Assembly: GCF_012935695.1 (NCBI RefSeq)
Contig: NZ_CP052859.1
Coordinates: forward strand, 723,001 to 787,000
Source: Pseudomonas sp. ADAK18
GTDB lineage: Bacteria > Pseudomonadota > Gammaproteobacteria > Pseudomonadales > Pseudomonadaceae
Reading direction: 5' to 3'
Length of the DNA stretch: 64,000 nt
Shown here: positions 38,187-48,179 of the stretch, piece after piece
How the letters are laid out: each line of letters begins with the position of its first letter
Numbering within the stretch: position 1 is the stretch's first letter
Made by a program: the position numbers and the translations under genes
The notes under the pieces: model-generated
What the model was told of the DNA's origin: nothing
Database searches by the model: none
The model's input: only the letters and a program-made list of their open reading frames with translations

Positions 38187-38657
38187 TCAGAATGGCTTGG
38201 TTGGCAGGTATTTGCCGTCCAGGGTAATCACTGCGCGGGAGCCGCCGTCCGGGTCTTCGACCTTCTTGATGTCCAGTTTGAAGTTGATGGCGCTGATGAT
38301 GCCGTCGCCGAATTGCTCGTGGACCAAGGCCTTGAGGGTGGAGCCATAGACCTGGAGCATTTCATAGAAACGGTACATGGTCGGGTCCGTCGGAATACCA
38401 CCCGGGAAGCTGCCGCGCAGGGGCACGGTTTGCAGCAGGCGGCTGGCGTCCTGGTCGAGACCGAGTTTGTCGCAGACCACGTCAGCGGCGTCCTTGGGCA
38501 ACGGGTGCTGGCCCAGCAAGGCGGCGGTGACGAACGCCAGGCTCAGGCCGGTGCCGTCGGTGAGGTCCTGCCATGACAGGTTCTTGCGGGTCTTGATGTC
38601 GATAACGGTATCGGCCAGGGCCAAGCGTGGGGTTTGAGCGAATTGGGATTGCAACAT
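38187..38657 (-). CDS. cynS: Cyanate hydratase (cyanase)
   Basis: Converts cyanate and bicarbonate to carbamate and carbon dioxide. 156 residues, the usual length. Catalytic residues Arg96 and Glu99 (MYRFYEML) and Ser122 (ISAINF) are all present at the numbering of the E. coli enzyme. AGAGGAA ribosome-binding site. It follows cynT by 27 bases. Confidence 0.97.
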   Translation of the reverse strand: MLQSQFAQTPRLALADTVIDIKTRKNLSWQDLTDGTGLSLAFVTAALLGQHPLPKDAADVVCDKLGLDQDASRLLQTVPLRGSFPGGIPTDPTMYRFYEMLQVYGSTLKALVHEQFGDGIISAINFKLDIKKVEDPDGGSRAVITLDGKYLPTKPF

Positions 38658-38684
38658 GGTGATTTCCTCTTGGGTAAACAGGGG

Positions 38685-39344
38685 TTATGCAGCGTGTTGA
38701 GGTGTGGTCGAGACCGCACGGGTCTGCGGGTTTTCCAGCAGGGACACAAAACGTCCGGTGGTGCCGTCCAGGGCGGCGATGCAGCCGCTTTCGATGTCAT
38801 ACACCCAGCCGTGCAGGTTCAGCCGGCCTTGTTCCAGCGCCAGGGCGACTGAGGGGTGAGTCTTGAGGTTAGCCAGTTGCGCGACCACGTTTTCCCGTAC
38901 CAGGGAGTCCAGCCGGGCCTCGTCGGAGGCATGGGTACGGGCCGCATTGATCACCTTGGCCGATTCGGCATGGCGCAACCAATTGGCCACGGCCGGTAGG
39001 TGATCCAGGCATTTGCAGGTGGAGATGGCGGTCATGGCGCCGCAGTCGGAGTGACCGCAGATCACGATGTCGCTGACGCCGAGTACGGCTACGGCATATT
39101 CGACGGTGGCTGACACGCCGCCCGGCTCCGGGCCGTAGGACGGCACGATATTGCCGGCGTTGCGGATCACAAACAGGTCGCCGGGTTCCTGCTGGGTCAA
39201 CAGCTCCGGGACTACGCGGCTGTCGGAGCAGGACACAAATAATGTGCCGGGGTTCTGGGTGGTAGCCAGGTGTTTGAACAGGTCGCTGCGCTGGGCAAAG
39301 GCCTCGTTCTGGAACTTGCGGAAACCGTCGATGAGATGCTGCAT
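38685..39344 (-). CDS. cynT: Beta-class carbonic anhydrase
   Basis: Recycles carbon dioxide to bicarbonate, the co-substrate of cyanase. 219 residues; zinc ligands and dyad Cys39-Asp41 (SCSDSR), His98 and Cys101 (GHSDCG) are intact. The ATG at 39344 has a good AGGAG box, so the in-frame extension to 39434 is rejected. First gene of the cynTS operon and divergent from cynR. Confidence 0.96.
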   Translation of the reverse strand: MQHLIDGFRKFQNEAFAQRSDLFKHLATTQNPGTLFVSCSDSRVVPELLTQQEPGDLFVIRNAGNIVPSYGPEPGGVSATVEYAVAVLGVSDIVICGHSDCGAMTAISTCKCLDHLPAVANWLRHAESAKVINAARTHASDEARLDSLVRENVVAQLANLKTHPSVALALEQGRLNLHGWVYDIESGCIAALDGTTGRFVSLLENPQTRAVSTTPQHAA

Positions 39345-39410
39345 GGTGGTTCTCCTTGCGTCGCTGATGGGGCAAGGATGGAAGTTTTCAGCTATAGCGT
39401 CCAAGACCGG

Positions 39411-39430
39411 CTTATTATGGTTTCTATAAG
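39411..39430. promoter_or_regulatory. Probable CynR operator
   Basis: CTTAT (39411-39415) and ATAAG (39426-39430) form an inverted repeat with a ten-base spacer, in the 112-base gap between cynT and cynR. A second overlapping repeat ATA/TAT follows (39426-39440). LysR proteins commonly bind such T-N11-A dyads. Confidence 0.6.
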
Positions 39431-39456
39431 TCATACCTATAGTTGAGCGCCCTCAT

Positions 39457-40323
39457 ATGCTGCTACGCCATATCCGCTACTTGCTGGCCGTTGCCGAGCA
39501 CCGCAACTTCACCCGCGCTGCCGAAGCGTTGCATGTGTCCCAGCCGACCTTGTCGCAACAGATCAAGCAATTGGAAGACACCCTCGGTGCGCCGTTGCTG
39601 GATCGCACCGGGCGTAGCGTACGGTTGACCGATGCAGGTGAGGCCTATGTACGTTTTGCGCGGCTGGCCTTGCAGGATCTGCAGGCTGGTACGCGGGCGA
39701 TGCATGACGTGCAGGACCTGAGTCGTGGCAACTTGCGCCTGGCCATGACCCCGACGTTTACCGTCTACCTGATCGGTCCGTTGCTGGCGCAGTTCAACAG
39801 CCTGTACCCGGGGATTGTGGTGAGCGTCGAGGAGCTGACTCAAGACCGTATCGAAGCGGCATTGGCGCAGGATCAGTTGGATATCGGTATCGGGTTTACC
39901 GGCGAGCACTTGCCGGATATCGAGTGCGAGGGATTATTTGTCGAGGAGTTGAGTGTGGTGGTCAGCGCCAGCCATCCGGACCTGGGTGGCCAGCACTGGC
40001 TTCAACAACCGCTGGTGCTGTTGAACTCGGGCTTCGCCACCCGACGCTACATTGATGACTATTGCCGCAGCCAGGACGTAAAACCGCAGATCGCTATGGA
40101 AGCCAACTCCATCAGCGCAATCATTGAGATTGTCCGTAACACGACGCTGGCGACCATTCTGCCCAGTGCGATTGCATGGGCTCAGGTGGGCTTGAGTGCG
40201 GTGCCCATTCACCCGGCGTTGCCGCAACGCACGGCGGCGTTGCTCAGTCGCAAAGGGGCTTATCGCAGCGCGGCTTGCCGGGCGTTTATCGAATTGATCA
40301 AGGCGCCGCCAACCACTGATTGA
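39457..40323 (+). CDS. cynR: LysR-type regulator CynR of the cyanate operon
   Basis: 288 residues with the LysR helix-turn-helix (MLLRHIRYLLAVAEHRNFTR, SQPTLSQQIKQLE) and an effector domain. Its divergent position to cynTS and close likeness to CynR support the name. Its 3' end overlaps the convergent PheC-like gene by 26 bases. Confidence 0.92.
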   Translation: MLLRHIRYLLAVAEHRNFTRAAEALHVSQPTLSQQIKQLEDTLGAPLLDRTGRSVRLTDAGEAYVRFARLALQDLQAGTRAMHDVQDLSRGNLRLAMTPTFTVYLIGPLLAQFNSLYPGIVVSVEELTQDRIEAALAQDQLDIGIGFTGEHLPDIECEGLFVEELSVVVSASHPDLGGQHWLQQPLVLLNSGFATRRYIDDYCRSQDVKPQIAMEANSISAIIEIVRNTTLATILPSAIAWAQVGLSAVPIHPALPQRTAALLSRKGAYRSAACRAFIELIKAPPTTD

Positions 40324-41074
40324 CGATCCCGTCATACACCCCGGTGACCGTACTCAAATGCAGCCACTGGTCGACGTAGCTTTTCCAGGCCACATCGTCC
40401 CGGGGCAGCAGGAAGGCCTTTTCGCTGTATTGCATGTAACGCTCGGGGTTCACGGCGCACAGCCCAGGCTTGAGCTTCTGCTGGTAACGGGCCTCGCTGG
40501 CGTCGGTGATCATCACGTCGGCCTTGTTCGCCAGCAATTCGTCGAAGATCGTCACGTTGTCCGGGAACAGCCGCAATTGCGCCTGGCCCAGATGCGCCCG
40601 GGCGAAGACTTCGTTGGTGCCGCCCGCCGGCTCGATCACCCGGACTTGAGGCTGGTTGATCTGCTCCACGGTCTGATAGCGCGACACATCGGCACAGCGC
40701 ACTAAAGGGATTTTGCCGTCGACATTCATCGGCTGGCTGAAGAAGGCTTTTTTCTGCCGCTCCAGGGACACAGAAATACCGCCGACGGCGAGGTCGCAAC
40801 GCTGGGCGAGGAAGTCCGGCATCAGGGTTTTCCAGGTGGTAGGCACCCACTTGACCTGCACGCCGAGGCTTTTGGCCAGGGACTGGGCCATGGCGATATC
40901 GATGCCCTCATAGCTGCCGTCCGCGCGCAAATAGGTGTAGGGCTTGTAGTCACCGGTGCTGCAGACCGTCATTTCACCGCGCTGGATCACCTCGTCCAGG
41001 CGCGAAGCGGGGGAGGCGGCCAACGCGGGCAGCGCCAGACCTGTCAGCAGGCAAAGTGTCAACGGAGCTTTCAT
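40298..41074 (-). CDS. pheC: Periplasmic cyclohexadienyl dehydratase-like protein (PheC family)
   Basis: 258 residues: signal peptide (residues 1-19, LCLLTGLALPALAA), then a periplasmic-binding fold. It is very like P. aeruginosa cyclohexadienyl dehydratase (TGDYKPYTYLRADGSYEG; GGISVSLERQ; PAGGTNEVFARAHL; DNVTIFDELLANKADVMITDA), including the Glu of the DASEAR segment used in catalysis. It would convert prephenate or arogenate to phenylpyruvate or phenylalanine in the periplasm. An amino-acid binding protein is the alternative. AAGGA ribosome-binding site. Confidence 0.83.
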   Translation of the reverse strand: MKAPLTLCLLTGLALPALAASPASRLDEVIQRGEMTVCSTGDYKPYTYLRADGSYEGIDIAMAQSLAKSLGVQVKWVPTTWKTLMPDFLAQRCDLAVGGISVSLERQKKAFFSQPMNVDGKIPLVRCADVSRYQTVEQINQPQVRVIEPAGGTNEVFARAHLGQAQLRLFPDNVTIFDELLANKADVMITDASEARYQQKLKPGLCAVNPERYMQYSEKAFLLPRDDVAWKSYVDQWLHLSTVTGVYDGIVNQWLAAP

Positions 41075-41462
41075 GCGGGCGAGTCCTTGGGGGGCAGAAG
41101 CGGGGCCCCATATTTTCAAATGTTTAGTCTGGGCACAACCAAACTCCGTCAAGACTGAATTGAACGACTTATCCAGCCATGTGACGCTGCCCGGCATCTC
41201 TTCACTGTGATCCTTGCATGGACGGTTCCTCCGACACTCACCCCGAGACACCGCCCGGCGCTACCGCGTCCAGCCGTCCGGCTCGTCGACGAACCTCTGC
41301 CGATGCATTGCCCTCCGAGTTGGCCTTCTGGGCGTTGTGGCACTGCCGCCATGCACGCCCACCGGATACTGCTTCTTTACGTTGATTGTCCCCGTGGATG
41401 CCCCGCGCATCTGACCGGCAGCGCCTGCGCGCCTGCCTGACGCGAACGTATGAGGACTCTCC
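41075..41462. other. Divergent intergenic region between pheC-like and glutamine-synthetase-like genes
   Basis: 388 bases without a gene. On the reverse strand TTGACG (41152-41147) and GACTAA (41129-41124), 17 bases apart, form a possible promoter for the pheC-like gene. The other half has high GC and short frames that lack ribosome-binding sites; no riboswitch or terminator is recognised. Confidence 0.5.
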
Positions 41463-42836
41463 ATGAGCACCGCCTTTGCCACCCTGCATGAAGCCCAGTC
41501 CTTTCTTGACCTGAACCCGGATATCGAGATGTTCGAGTTGTTTATCCTCGATAACAACGGCGTACCCCGAGGCAAGTTGTTGCACCGCGATGAATTGCTG
41601 GCGGTCTATAAAAGCGGTCGGCCGCTGCCCAGCACCATCCTCGGCCTGACCATCAATGGTGACGACGTGGAAAACTCCGGCCTGGTGTGGGAAGTGGGCG
41701 ACATCGATTGTCGCGCGTACCCGGTCAGTGGCAGTTTGCAGCGCATGCCCTGGCGGTTGATTCCGACAGCGGCGGTGCAGGTCAGCATGCACCCCGAGGA
41801 AGGCATGCCCGCCACCGTGGCCGATCCTCGGCATTTGCTGGCCAAGGTGATCGACGGGCTCAAGGCCGACGGTTACTACCCGGTGATGGCGGCGGAGTTG
41901 GAGTTCTATTTGCTCGATCAGAAGCCCGACAGCAACGGCCGGCCGCAACCTGCGCGCGATGTCGATGGCAGTCGTCCGCGCTCGACCCAGGTTTATGGTT
42001 TGCGGGAGTTGGAACAGATCGAACCGTTCTTGGCCGACCTGTACAGCGCCTGCAAACTGCAGGGTATTCCCGCGCGCACGGCGATTTCCGAGTATGCCCC
42101 GGGGCAGGTGGAAATCACCCTTGAGCACCGCAGCGATGCCCTGCAAGCCATGGACGAGGCGGTGCGCTACAAGCGACTGGTCAAGGGCGTCGCCCACAAG
42201 CACGGGATGACCGCCTGTTTCATGGCCAAGCCATTCGACGACTTGGCGGGCACCGGCATGCACATGCATGTCAGCCTGGCCGACCGAGACGGCAACAACC
42301 TGTTTGCCAGCGAGGCTGCCGATGGCACGCCGCTGTTGCGCCAGGCGGTGGGCGGCATGCTCAGTACCTTGCTCGATTCACTGCTGATGTTCTGTCCCAA
42401 TGCCAACTCCTATCGACGCTTCCAGACCAATAGCTACGCACCGCTGGCAGCGACCTGGGGCGTGGATAACCGCACTGTAAGCCTGCGCGTGCCTGGCGGG
42501 CCGGCGTTTTCCCGGCATATCGAGCACCGTATCTGCGGCGCCGATGCCAATCCGTACCTGGCCGCCGCCGCGATTCTGGCGGGGATTCACCGAGGTATTC
42601 GCGAGCAGCGCGACCCGGGTGTTCCGGTGGAAGGCAACGGGTATGCCCAAGCTAAAGAGTTGCTGCCCACTGACTGGCTGACCACCTTGCGCGCGCTGGA
42701 GGGTTCGACCTGGGCGCGGGGGGCCTTTGGCAGTGAGTTCCTCGGGGTTTACCTGGCGGTGAAACGTGCGGAATACCGTCAGTTCATGGGGGAGGTCGGG
42801 GAGCAGGATTGGCGCTGGTACCTGCATCAGGCCTGA
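41463..42836 (+). CDS. Glutamine-synthetase-family enzyme (gamma-glutamyl-polyamine synthetase type)
   Basis: 457 residues. ATP-grasp-like GS fold with the catalytic motifs AAELEFYLLD (residues about 140-150), EYAPGQVEITL, GTGMHMHVSLAD and NRTVSLRVPGG, and no adenylylation-site loop. These belong to the PuuA/SpuI group that ligates glutamate to putrescine or other amines, rather than GlnA. The amine substrate is unknown. A GAGG box precedes the ATG. No puu genes are adjacent. Confidence 0.85.
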   Translation: MSTAFATLHEAQSFLDLNPDIEMFELFILDNNGVPRGKLLHRDELLAVYKSGRPLPSTILGLTINGDDVENSGLVWEVGDIDCRAYPVSGSLQRMPWRLIPTAAVQVSMHPEEGMPATVADPRHLLAKVIDGLKADGYYPVMAAELEFYLLDQKPDSNGRPQPARDVDGSRPRSTQVYGLRELEQIEPFLADLYSACKLQGIPARTAISEYAPGQVEITLEHRSDALQAMDEAVRYKRLVKGVAHKHGMTACFMAKPFDDLAGTGMHMHVSLADRDGNNLFASEAADGTPLLRQAVGGMLSTLLDSLLMFCPNANSYRRFQTNSYAPLAATWGVDNRTVSLRVPGGPAFSRHIEHRICGADANPYLAAAAILAGIHRGIREQRDPGVPVEGNGYAQAKELLPTDWLTTLRALEGSTWARGAFGSEFLGVYLAVKRAEYRQFMGEVGEQDWRWYLHQA

Positions 42837-42999
42837 CGGGTTCTTCCGGGAGTAAACAGAAAGTTTGGTAATTGTTCACTCCCACTATTTATTCCTATTA
42901 TTTTCACGAAAAATTGATAGACGCCTGCTTACAGTCCGTGCCGTCGCTACCAAGGGGTTTTTTCCTGGCGGCACTTATTTCCTGGCCAAGCAGAGCGTT

Positions 43000-44649
43000 A
43001 TGTTTAGCGTCAAACCCGTCCGCCCCGAGATTATTACCCTGATCGCCAGCGCTTTTCTGTTGCTGGGATTCAACCTCGTTCTGTGGCAGCACCTGGCAGA
43101 TATTGTCACCCTCGACACCCGCGGGTGGCTGATGTGCGCAGCTTTCGCCGTCATGCTGCTATTCGGCTTCAATCTGGTGCTGACGCTGTTGGCCTTTCGA
43201 CGGGTGCTCAAGCCGGTCTTGATGTTGCTGTTTTTGATCAGTGCCGGCGTGGCTTATTTCATGAGCCAGTATGGGGTGTTGATCGACGCTGCCATGTTTC
43301 GCAACTTTGCCGAAACCAACGCGACTGAAGTGCGCGACCTGCTGTCTTTAAAGTTGCTGGCCTATGTTTTGTTGCTGGGCATTTTGCCGTGTTGGTTATT
43401 GTGGAAAACCCCGATCAATTATCGGCGCTGGCACCGTGAAGTCTTGAGCAAAGTGCTGGTGAGTGTTGCCTCGGTTGCGGTGATCGGTGGTGTAGCCCTG
43501 ATCAACTACCAGGGGTTGTCGTCGCTGTTTCGTAACCACCATGAACTGCATTTGATGATCGTGCCGAGCAACTACGTGGGGGCCTCCATTGGCTACCTGC
43601 GCGAACAGGTAGTTTCTGCCCGGCAACCGTTCCATACCATCGCCGAAGACGCGCAGAAAAGTCCCGCCTGGCAAGCCCACACCCGTAAGTCTCTGACCGT
43701 GCTGGTAGTGGGGGAGAGTGCGCGCGCCGAGAACTTCGGTATTCTGGGGTACGACCGTGATACCACTCCCGAGTTGTCGCAGGAAAGCGGCCTGATCGCC
43801 TTCACCGACGTGCACTCCTGCGGCACCGAAACGGCGGTGTCGGTGCCCTGCATGTTTTCCAATATGGGTCGCAAGAACTACAACGCCAGCCAGGCGAAAA
43901 ACCAGGAAGGCTTGCTGGACGTGCTCAAGCGCGCCGGTATCGAGGTGATCTGGCGCGACAATCAATCTGGCTGTAAGGGCACCTGTGATCGGGTGACGGT
44001 CCAGAATGTCAGCAAGCTCAAGGACCCGGTGCTGTGTGCCAACAGCGAATGCCGCGACGAAATCCTGCTGCAGGGTCTGCAGGCGTTCATCGACAACCTG
44101 GACAAGGACACCGTGCTGGTGCTGCACCAGATGGGCAGCCATGGCCCGGAGTACTACAAGCGTTACCCCAAGGAGTACGAACATTTCACCCCGGTGTGTG
44201 AGAGCAATGCCCTGAACACCTGCAGCCGCGAAAGTATTGTGAACGGCTACGACAACACCCTGGTCTACACCGATCATGTGCTGGCCAGCCTGATCAACGT
44301 GCTGCGCAGCAATCAGCAGAAGGTTGATACCGCCATGCTCTACCTGTCCGACCACGGCGAGTCCCTGGGGGAATACAACCTGTTTCTCCACGGCACCCCG
44401 TACATGTTGGCCCCGGATCAGCAGAAACATGTGGCGATGTTGGCCTGGTTCTCAGACAGTTATCAGTCAGCTTTTTCGGTGGATACTCATTGCCTGCAAC
44501 TGAGTCGTCACAAACCCTTGAGCCAGGACAATCTGTTTCATTCGATGCTGGGCCTGCTGGACGTCAACACCCAAGCCTACAACCCAGGCCTGGATATGTT
44601 CGCCGGCTGTCGCACGGCAGTGGCTGACGGTGTACTCGCCAAACATTGA
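43000..44649 (+). CDS. eptA: Lipid A phosphoethanolamine transferase
   Basis: Inner-membrane enzyme that adds phosphoethanolamine to lipid A, lowering polymyxin binding. 549 residues: five N-terminal membrane segments (residues about 10-190) and a periplasmic sulfatase-like domain. The probable nucleophile is Thr278 in CGTETAVSVPC; metal ligands include GESAR near residue 240 and LSDHGES near 450. The ATG at 43000 gives the standard MFSVKPVRPE N-terminus. No PmrAB genes are in the window. Confidence 0.93.
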   Translation: MFSVKPVRPEIITLIASAFLLLGFNLVLWQHLADIVTLDTRGWLMCAAFAVMLLFGFNLVLTLLAFRRVLKPVLMLLFLISAGVAYFMSQYGVLIDAAMFRNFAETNATEVRDLLSLKLLAYVLLLGILPCWLLWKTPINYRRWHREVLSKVLVSVASVAVIGGVALINYQGLSSLFRNHHELHLMIVPSNYVGASIGYLREQVVSARQPFHTIAEDAQKSPAWQAHTRKSLTVLVVGESARAENFGILGYDRDTTPELSQESGLIAFTDVHSCGTETAVSVPCMFSNMGRKNYNASQAKNQEGLLDVLKRAGIEVIWRDNQSGCKGTCDRVTVQNVSKLKDPVLCANSECRDEILLQGLQAFIDNLDKDTVLVLHQMGSHGPEYYKRYPKEYEHFTPVCESNALNTCSRESIVNGYDNTLVYTDHVLASLINVLRSNQQKVDTAMLYLSDHGESLGEYNLFLHGTPYMLAPDQQKHVAMLAWFSDSYQSAFSVDTHCLQLSRHKPLSQDNLFHSMLGLLDVNTQAYNPGLDMFAGCRTAVADGVLAKH

Positions 44650-44722
44650 ACCTTTTTCGACCTTTTTTTCACGCGCCGGTAGTTAAGCTCCTTGCGTCTG
44701 AACCACCCACAAGAGTCGTGTG

Positions 44723-45382
44723 ATGTCGTCGCAACCACCGTCCTCCATCGAGATTGAATTTGCCGAGCGCTATGATCGTGAGCACGCCCGCGTCTGTGGC
44801 GACACGCGTCCGCCCGGGCTGTGGCGTCGACTGGCGCTATGGCGTGATGAGCGGTTGGTACGCAATGCGCTGAAGATCGCCGGCGAGCCAGGCTTGATCC
44901 TCGATCTGGCCTGCGGTTTGGGTCGTTTCTGGCCGGTGTTGGCCGAGCACGGCAACCGGGTGATCCTGGCATCGGACAACTCCCAGGCCATGCTCGACCA
45001 TGCCCGCACCCACCATGCCCCGGCGTTGCTCAAGCGCGTGAAGACCTTTCAGGGCTCGGCATTTTCCATCGGCCTGTCGGCCAACGCCGTGGATTGCATC
45101 TTTTGCCTGGAGTTGTTTCGCCATGTGCCCAGTGCCGAAGGGCGCTTGGCGCTGCTGCAGGAGTTTCATCGGGTCAGCCGCGACACGGTGATTGTCTCGG
45201 TAAACAGTGACGCCGGTTACAAGGCGTTCGCTGCCCAGGGCTTGGCCCCGACAGCCTCAGGCAGTCATCGGGCACAGGTGGAAGCGGAGTTCAAACAGGC
45301 CGGCTTCAAGATCCTCAACCACCAGGAATTCCTGCCAGGTTCGGCCATGTGGCGGGTGTACATCCTGCGTAAAAGAGGCTAA
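44723..45382 (+). CDS. Class I SAM-dependent methyltransferase
   Basis: 219 residues with methyltransferase motif I (LILDLACGLGRFWPVL, residues about 57-72), a motif II acidic strand (VILASDNS) and post-motifs (VDCIFCLELFRHVPS). This is a small-molecule or lipid-type methyltransferase. The ATG at 44723 has an AAGAG box; a GTG one codon earlier is less likely. It lies between eptA and rnd. Substrate unknown. Confidence 0.85.
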   Translation: MSSQPPSSIEIEFAERYDREHARVCGDTRPPGLWRRLALWRDERLVRNALKIAGEPGLILDLACGLGRFWPVLAEHGNRVILASDNSQAMLDHARTHHAPALLKRVKTFQGSAFSIGLSANAVDCIFCLELFRHVPSAEGRLALLQEFHRVSRDTVIVSVNSDAGYKAFAAQGLAPTASGSHRAQVEAEFKQAGFKILNHQEFLPGSAMWRVYILRKRG

Positions 45383-45504
45383 TCCGCTTCTGTCGGACTA
45401 TTCTTCGGCTCCTGTCAGAGTTTTCATGGCCGCTCTTGCACTGCGGATGCTCGCAAATCCCTTTAGCGATATATACTGCGCGCCATTCTTCAAGGGAGAG
45501 CCGT

Positions 45505-46638
45505 GTGGCCATCGATATTCACTGGATCTGCGACAACGATAGCCTCGGCCAGCATTGCGCCCAATGGCAGCAGTTGCCATTCGTCGCCCTCGACACCGAA
45601 TTCATGCGGGTCGACACCTTTTACCCTATTGCCGGGCTGATCCAGATCGGTGATGGCGTTCGCGCTTATCTGATCGACCCCTTGACCATCGATAACTGGC
45701 AACCCTTGGCCGCCTTGCTGGAGAACCCGGCGGTGATCAAGGTGGTGCACGCCTGCAGCGAAGACCTGGAAGTGTTGCTGCGCCTGACCGGCAGCCTGCC
45801 GGTGCCGTTGTTCGACACCCAATTGGCGGCCGCGTACCTGAACCTGGGCTTTTCCATGGGCTATTCGCGGTTGGTACAAGCCGTCCTCGATATCGAGTTG
45901 CCCAAGGGCGAAACCCGCTCGGACTGGCTGCAGCGGCCATTGTCCGAGACGCAAATCAGCTACGCCGCCGAAGACGCCGTGCATCTGGCGGAGGTCTACA
46001 CACGCCTGCGGCCCAAGCTGTCTGACGACAAATACGCTTGGGTCCTGGACGACGGCGCTGAGCTGGTAGCCAACCTGCGCCGGGAAGTTGACCCTTACGA
46101 GGTCTACCGCGACGCCAAGTTGGCCTGGAAACTGTCTCGGGCCCAGCTCGCCGTGCTGCGTGAACTGTGTGCCTGGCGTGAGCAGGAAGCCCGCGCCCGT
46201 GACCTGCCACGCAACCGGATCATTCGCGAGCATTCGTTATGGCCCCTGGCCAAGTCTCAGCCGGATAACCTCGCCGCCCTGGCAAAAATCGAAGACATGC
46301 ACCCACGGACTGTGCGTCAGGACGGCGAGTTCCTGCTGGACCTGATCAAACGTGCCGGCAGTGTGTCGATGGACCAATGGCCGCCGGCGGTTGCCGAGCC
46401 TTTGCCGATAGATGCTGCTGTATTGATCAAGCAGCTGCGTGCCCTCGGCCAGGCGCAAGCAGAACGCCTCGACATGGCGCCGGAACTGATGCTGCGCAAG
46501 AAAACTCTCGAAGCCCTGGTCAAAAGTGGCTACCCCGAGGGCCCTTACCAATTGCCTGACTCGCTGCGTGGCTGGCGCCGCGAGTTGATGGGCCAGGCGC
46601 TGCTGGACAGCCTGGCCACCGCCGGAGAACAGCCTTGA
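45505..46638 (+). CDS. rnd: Ribonuclease D
   Basis: 3'-5' exoribonuclease that trims tRNA and other small RNAs. 377 residues from a GTG at 45505 (with GGGAGAG box). DEDD residues are in [18 protein letters not shown] and [13 protein letters not shown] domains follow (about residues 210-370). The stop codon overlaps the TTG start of ycgL (TTGA). Confidence 0.95.
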   Translation: MAIDIHWICDNDSLGQHCAQWQQLPFVALDTEFMRVDTFYPIAGLIQIGDGVRAYLIDPLTIDNWQPLAALLENPAVIKVVHACSEDLEVLLRLTGSLPVPLFDTQLAAAYLNLGFSMGYSRLVQAVLDIELPKGETRSDWLQRPLSETQISYAAEDAVHLAEVYTRLRPKLSDDKYAWVLDDGAELVANLRREVDPYEVYRDAKLAWKLSRAQLAVLRELCAWREQEARARDLPRNRIIREHSLWPLAKSQPDNLAALAKIEDMHPRTVRQDGEFLLDLIKRAGSVSMDQWPPAVAEPLPIDAAVLIKQLRALGQAQAERLDMAPELMLRKKTLEALVKSGYPEGPYQLPDSLRGWRRELMGQALLDSLATAGEQP

Positions 46639-46928
46639 AGCGTATTTGCTCCATCTATCGCAGCTTGAAACGAAACGAGATGTACCTCTATGTGCTGAAA
46701 AGCGATGCCTTGGAGCGCGTTCCGGAGACCCTGCTGGCGGCGTTCGGCAAGCCTCACCACGCCTTTGACCTGGTACTGAGCCCGGCGCGCAAGCTGTCCC
46801 GCGAAGACATCGAAGTAGTTCTGGAAAACCTCGAGAAGCAGGGGTATCACCTGCAAATGCCGCCGGCCGAGGACGAGTACATCGAGCACTTGCCTGACGA
46901 ACTGCTGCGCCGCAACGACCCGATGTGA
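46635..46928 (+). CDS. ycgL: YcgL domain protein
   Basis: 97 residues starting at a TTG (TTGAAG) that overlaps the rnd stop codon. [20 protein letters not shown] and the C-terminal [16 protein letters not shown] are characteristic of YcgL. The TTG start is supported by the conserved N-terminus; an in-frame ATG inside would cut it. Role unknown, but it is commonly next to rnd and ycgN. Confidence 0.9.
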   Translation: MKRICSIYRSLKRNEMYLYVLKSDALERVPETLLAAFGKPHHAFDLVLSPARKLSREDIEVVLENLEKQGYHLQMPPAEDEYIEHLPDELLRRNDPM

Positions 46929-47050
46929 TCGGGAGGTGTCCCGTCAGGGGCACGTTCATGAAATGGAATCGTATTATCTGGCGGCGGCCCGAGGGATGCC
47001 GTGAACTTGCTGCTTGCGGCCGCCTGCACTGTTTTTGAAAGGTTTGAACC

Positions 47051-47983
47051 ATGCGCGTTCTGATTGCTGAACACGATCATCCGTTATACGCCCAACTGCT
47101 GCGCGAAGCCGCGCCGGACCTCGAAGTGATGACCAGCGGCGACTCCGCTGAATTATCACGCCTGGCCGCTGATTGCCCGGTGTGGCTCGGCCAACCGGAC
47201 CTGCTGGCGACCCTGCTGCGTCAGGGCCACCATCCGCAATGGCTGCAATCGACCTGGGCCGGAATCACTCCGTTGCTGGCTGAAGGCTTGCCCCGCGACT
47301 ACCGCCTGACCCGCGCCGTCGGCATTTTCGGCCAGGTGATGGCCGAATACGTGCTCACTTACATGCTCGGCCACGAGCGCGAAGTATTGGCGCGCCTGGT
47401 CAGCCAGGTGGAGCGCAAGTGGGACAACCGCATGGGCCAGAGCCTGGCGGGGCGCAAGGCGCTGATCGTTGGCACCGGTGATATCGGCCGCAGTGTGGCG
47501 CAGTTCCTCCAGCCCTTTGGGGTCGAGCTGTATGGCATCGCCAGCGAAGCCCGTGAGCAGGCACCGTTTGTTGAAGTGGCCGGGCTGGACCAGCTTGGCC
47601 GGTTGGTGGGGGAGGTGGACTACGTGATCAACCTGCTGCCCAACACGCCGAACACCCACGATGTGTACGACGCGGCGCTGTTCAAGCAATTCAAGACTAC
47701 CGGTTTGTTTATCAACGTCGGACGCGGTGTGGCGGTGGTGGATGCCGACCTGGTGGAAGCCTTGAAGGAAGGGCATCTGGCGGGCGCGGTCATCGATGTG
47801 TGCCGTCAGGAGCCGCTGCCACAGCGTCATCCATTCTGGACGGCCTGGGGCTTGCTGCTGACCGGTCACAGCTCGGCGCCGACTTCACCGAAAATGATGG
47901 TGCAGTTGTTTGTCGAGAATTTGCGGGCGTATCAGGCCAAGGATGCGTTGCGGGGCGAAGTGAGTTTCGAGCGCGGGTATTGA
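47051..47983 (+). CDS. D-2-hydroxyacid dehydrogenase (NAD(P)-dependent)
   Basis: 310 residues of the D-isomer-specific 2-hydroxyacid dehydrogenase family. The Rossmann motif GTGDIG is at about residues 140-145; catalytic Arg (NVGRGVAV), Glu (CRQEPLP) and His (TGHSSAP) are present. The AAAGG box lies nine bases before the ATG. It follows ycgL by 122 bases. Likely reduces glyoxylate, hydroxypyruvate or another 2-keto acid; the natural substrate is unknown. Confidence 0.9.
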   Translation: MRVLIAEHDHPLYAQLLREAAPDLEVMTSGDSAELSRLAADCPVWLGQPDLLATLLRQGHHPQWLQSTWAGITPLLAEGLPRDYRLTRAVGIFGQVMAEYVLTYMLGHEREVLARLVSQVERKWDNRMGQSLAGRKALIVGTGDIGRSVAQFLQPFGVELYGIASEAREQAPFVEVAGLDQLGRLVGEVDYVINLLPNTPNTHDVYDAALFKQFKTTGLFINVGRGVAVVDADLVEALKEGHLAGAVIDVCRQEPLPQRHPFWTAWGLLLTGHSSAPTSPKMMVQLFVENLRAYQAKDALRGEVSFERGY

Positions 47984-48179
47984 AAAAAACGATTAAATCG
48001 ACGGCGCTCAGGTGCGGACGTGGACACTTTCGCGCCAAGCATTAACCCTGCATAACCGGGAATGATTCGGCGAGGTGTGCGATGGCCGGCGCTCACAAAC
48101 GTCTGTTAACACTAAGCTGATTTCGTCGTTGCGGGTCCCATGTGACGCTGGTGCTCTTCTTCAAAAAGAGTACTTGCTC

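Noticed and set aside
41463..42836. Classical glutamine synthetase GlnA
   Set aside because: The protein matches the PuuA/SpuI-type branch, lacks an adenylylation loop, and has no ntrBC nearby.
48075..48179. In-frame N-terminal extension of the toxin-like gene from a GTG
   Set aside because: It has no supporting ribosome-binding site and the ATG at 48180 gives a plausible N-terminus; kept as an alternative start only.
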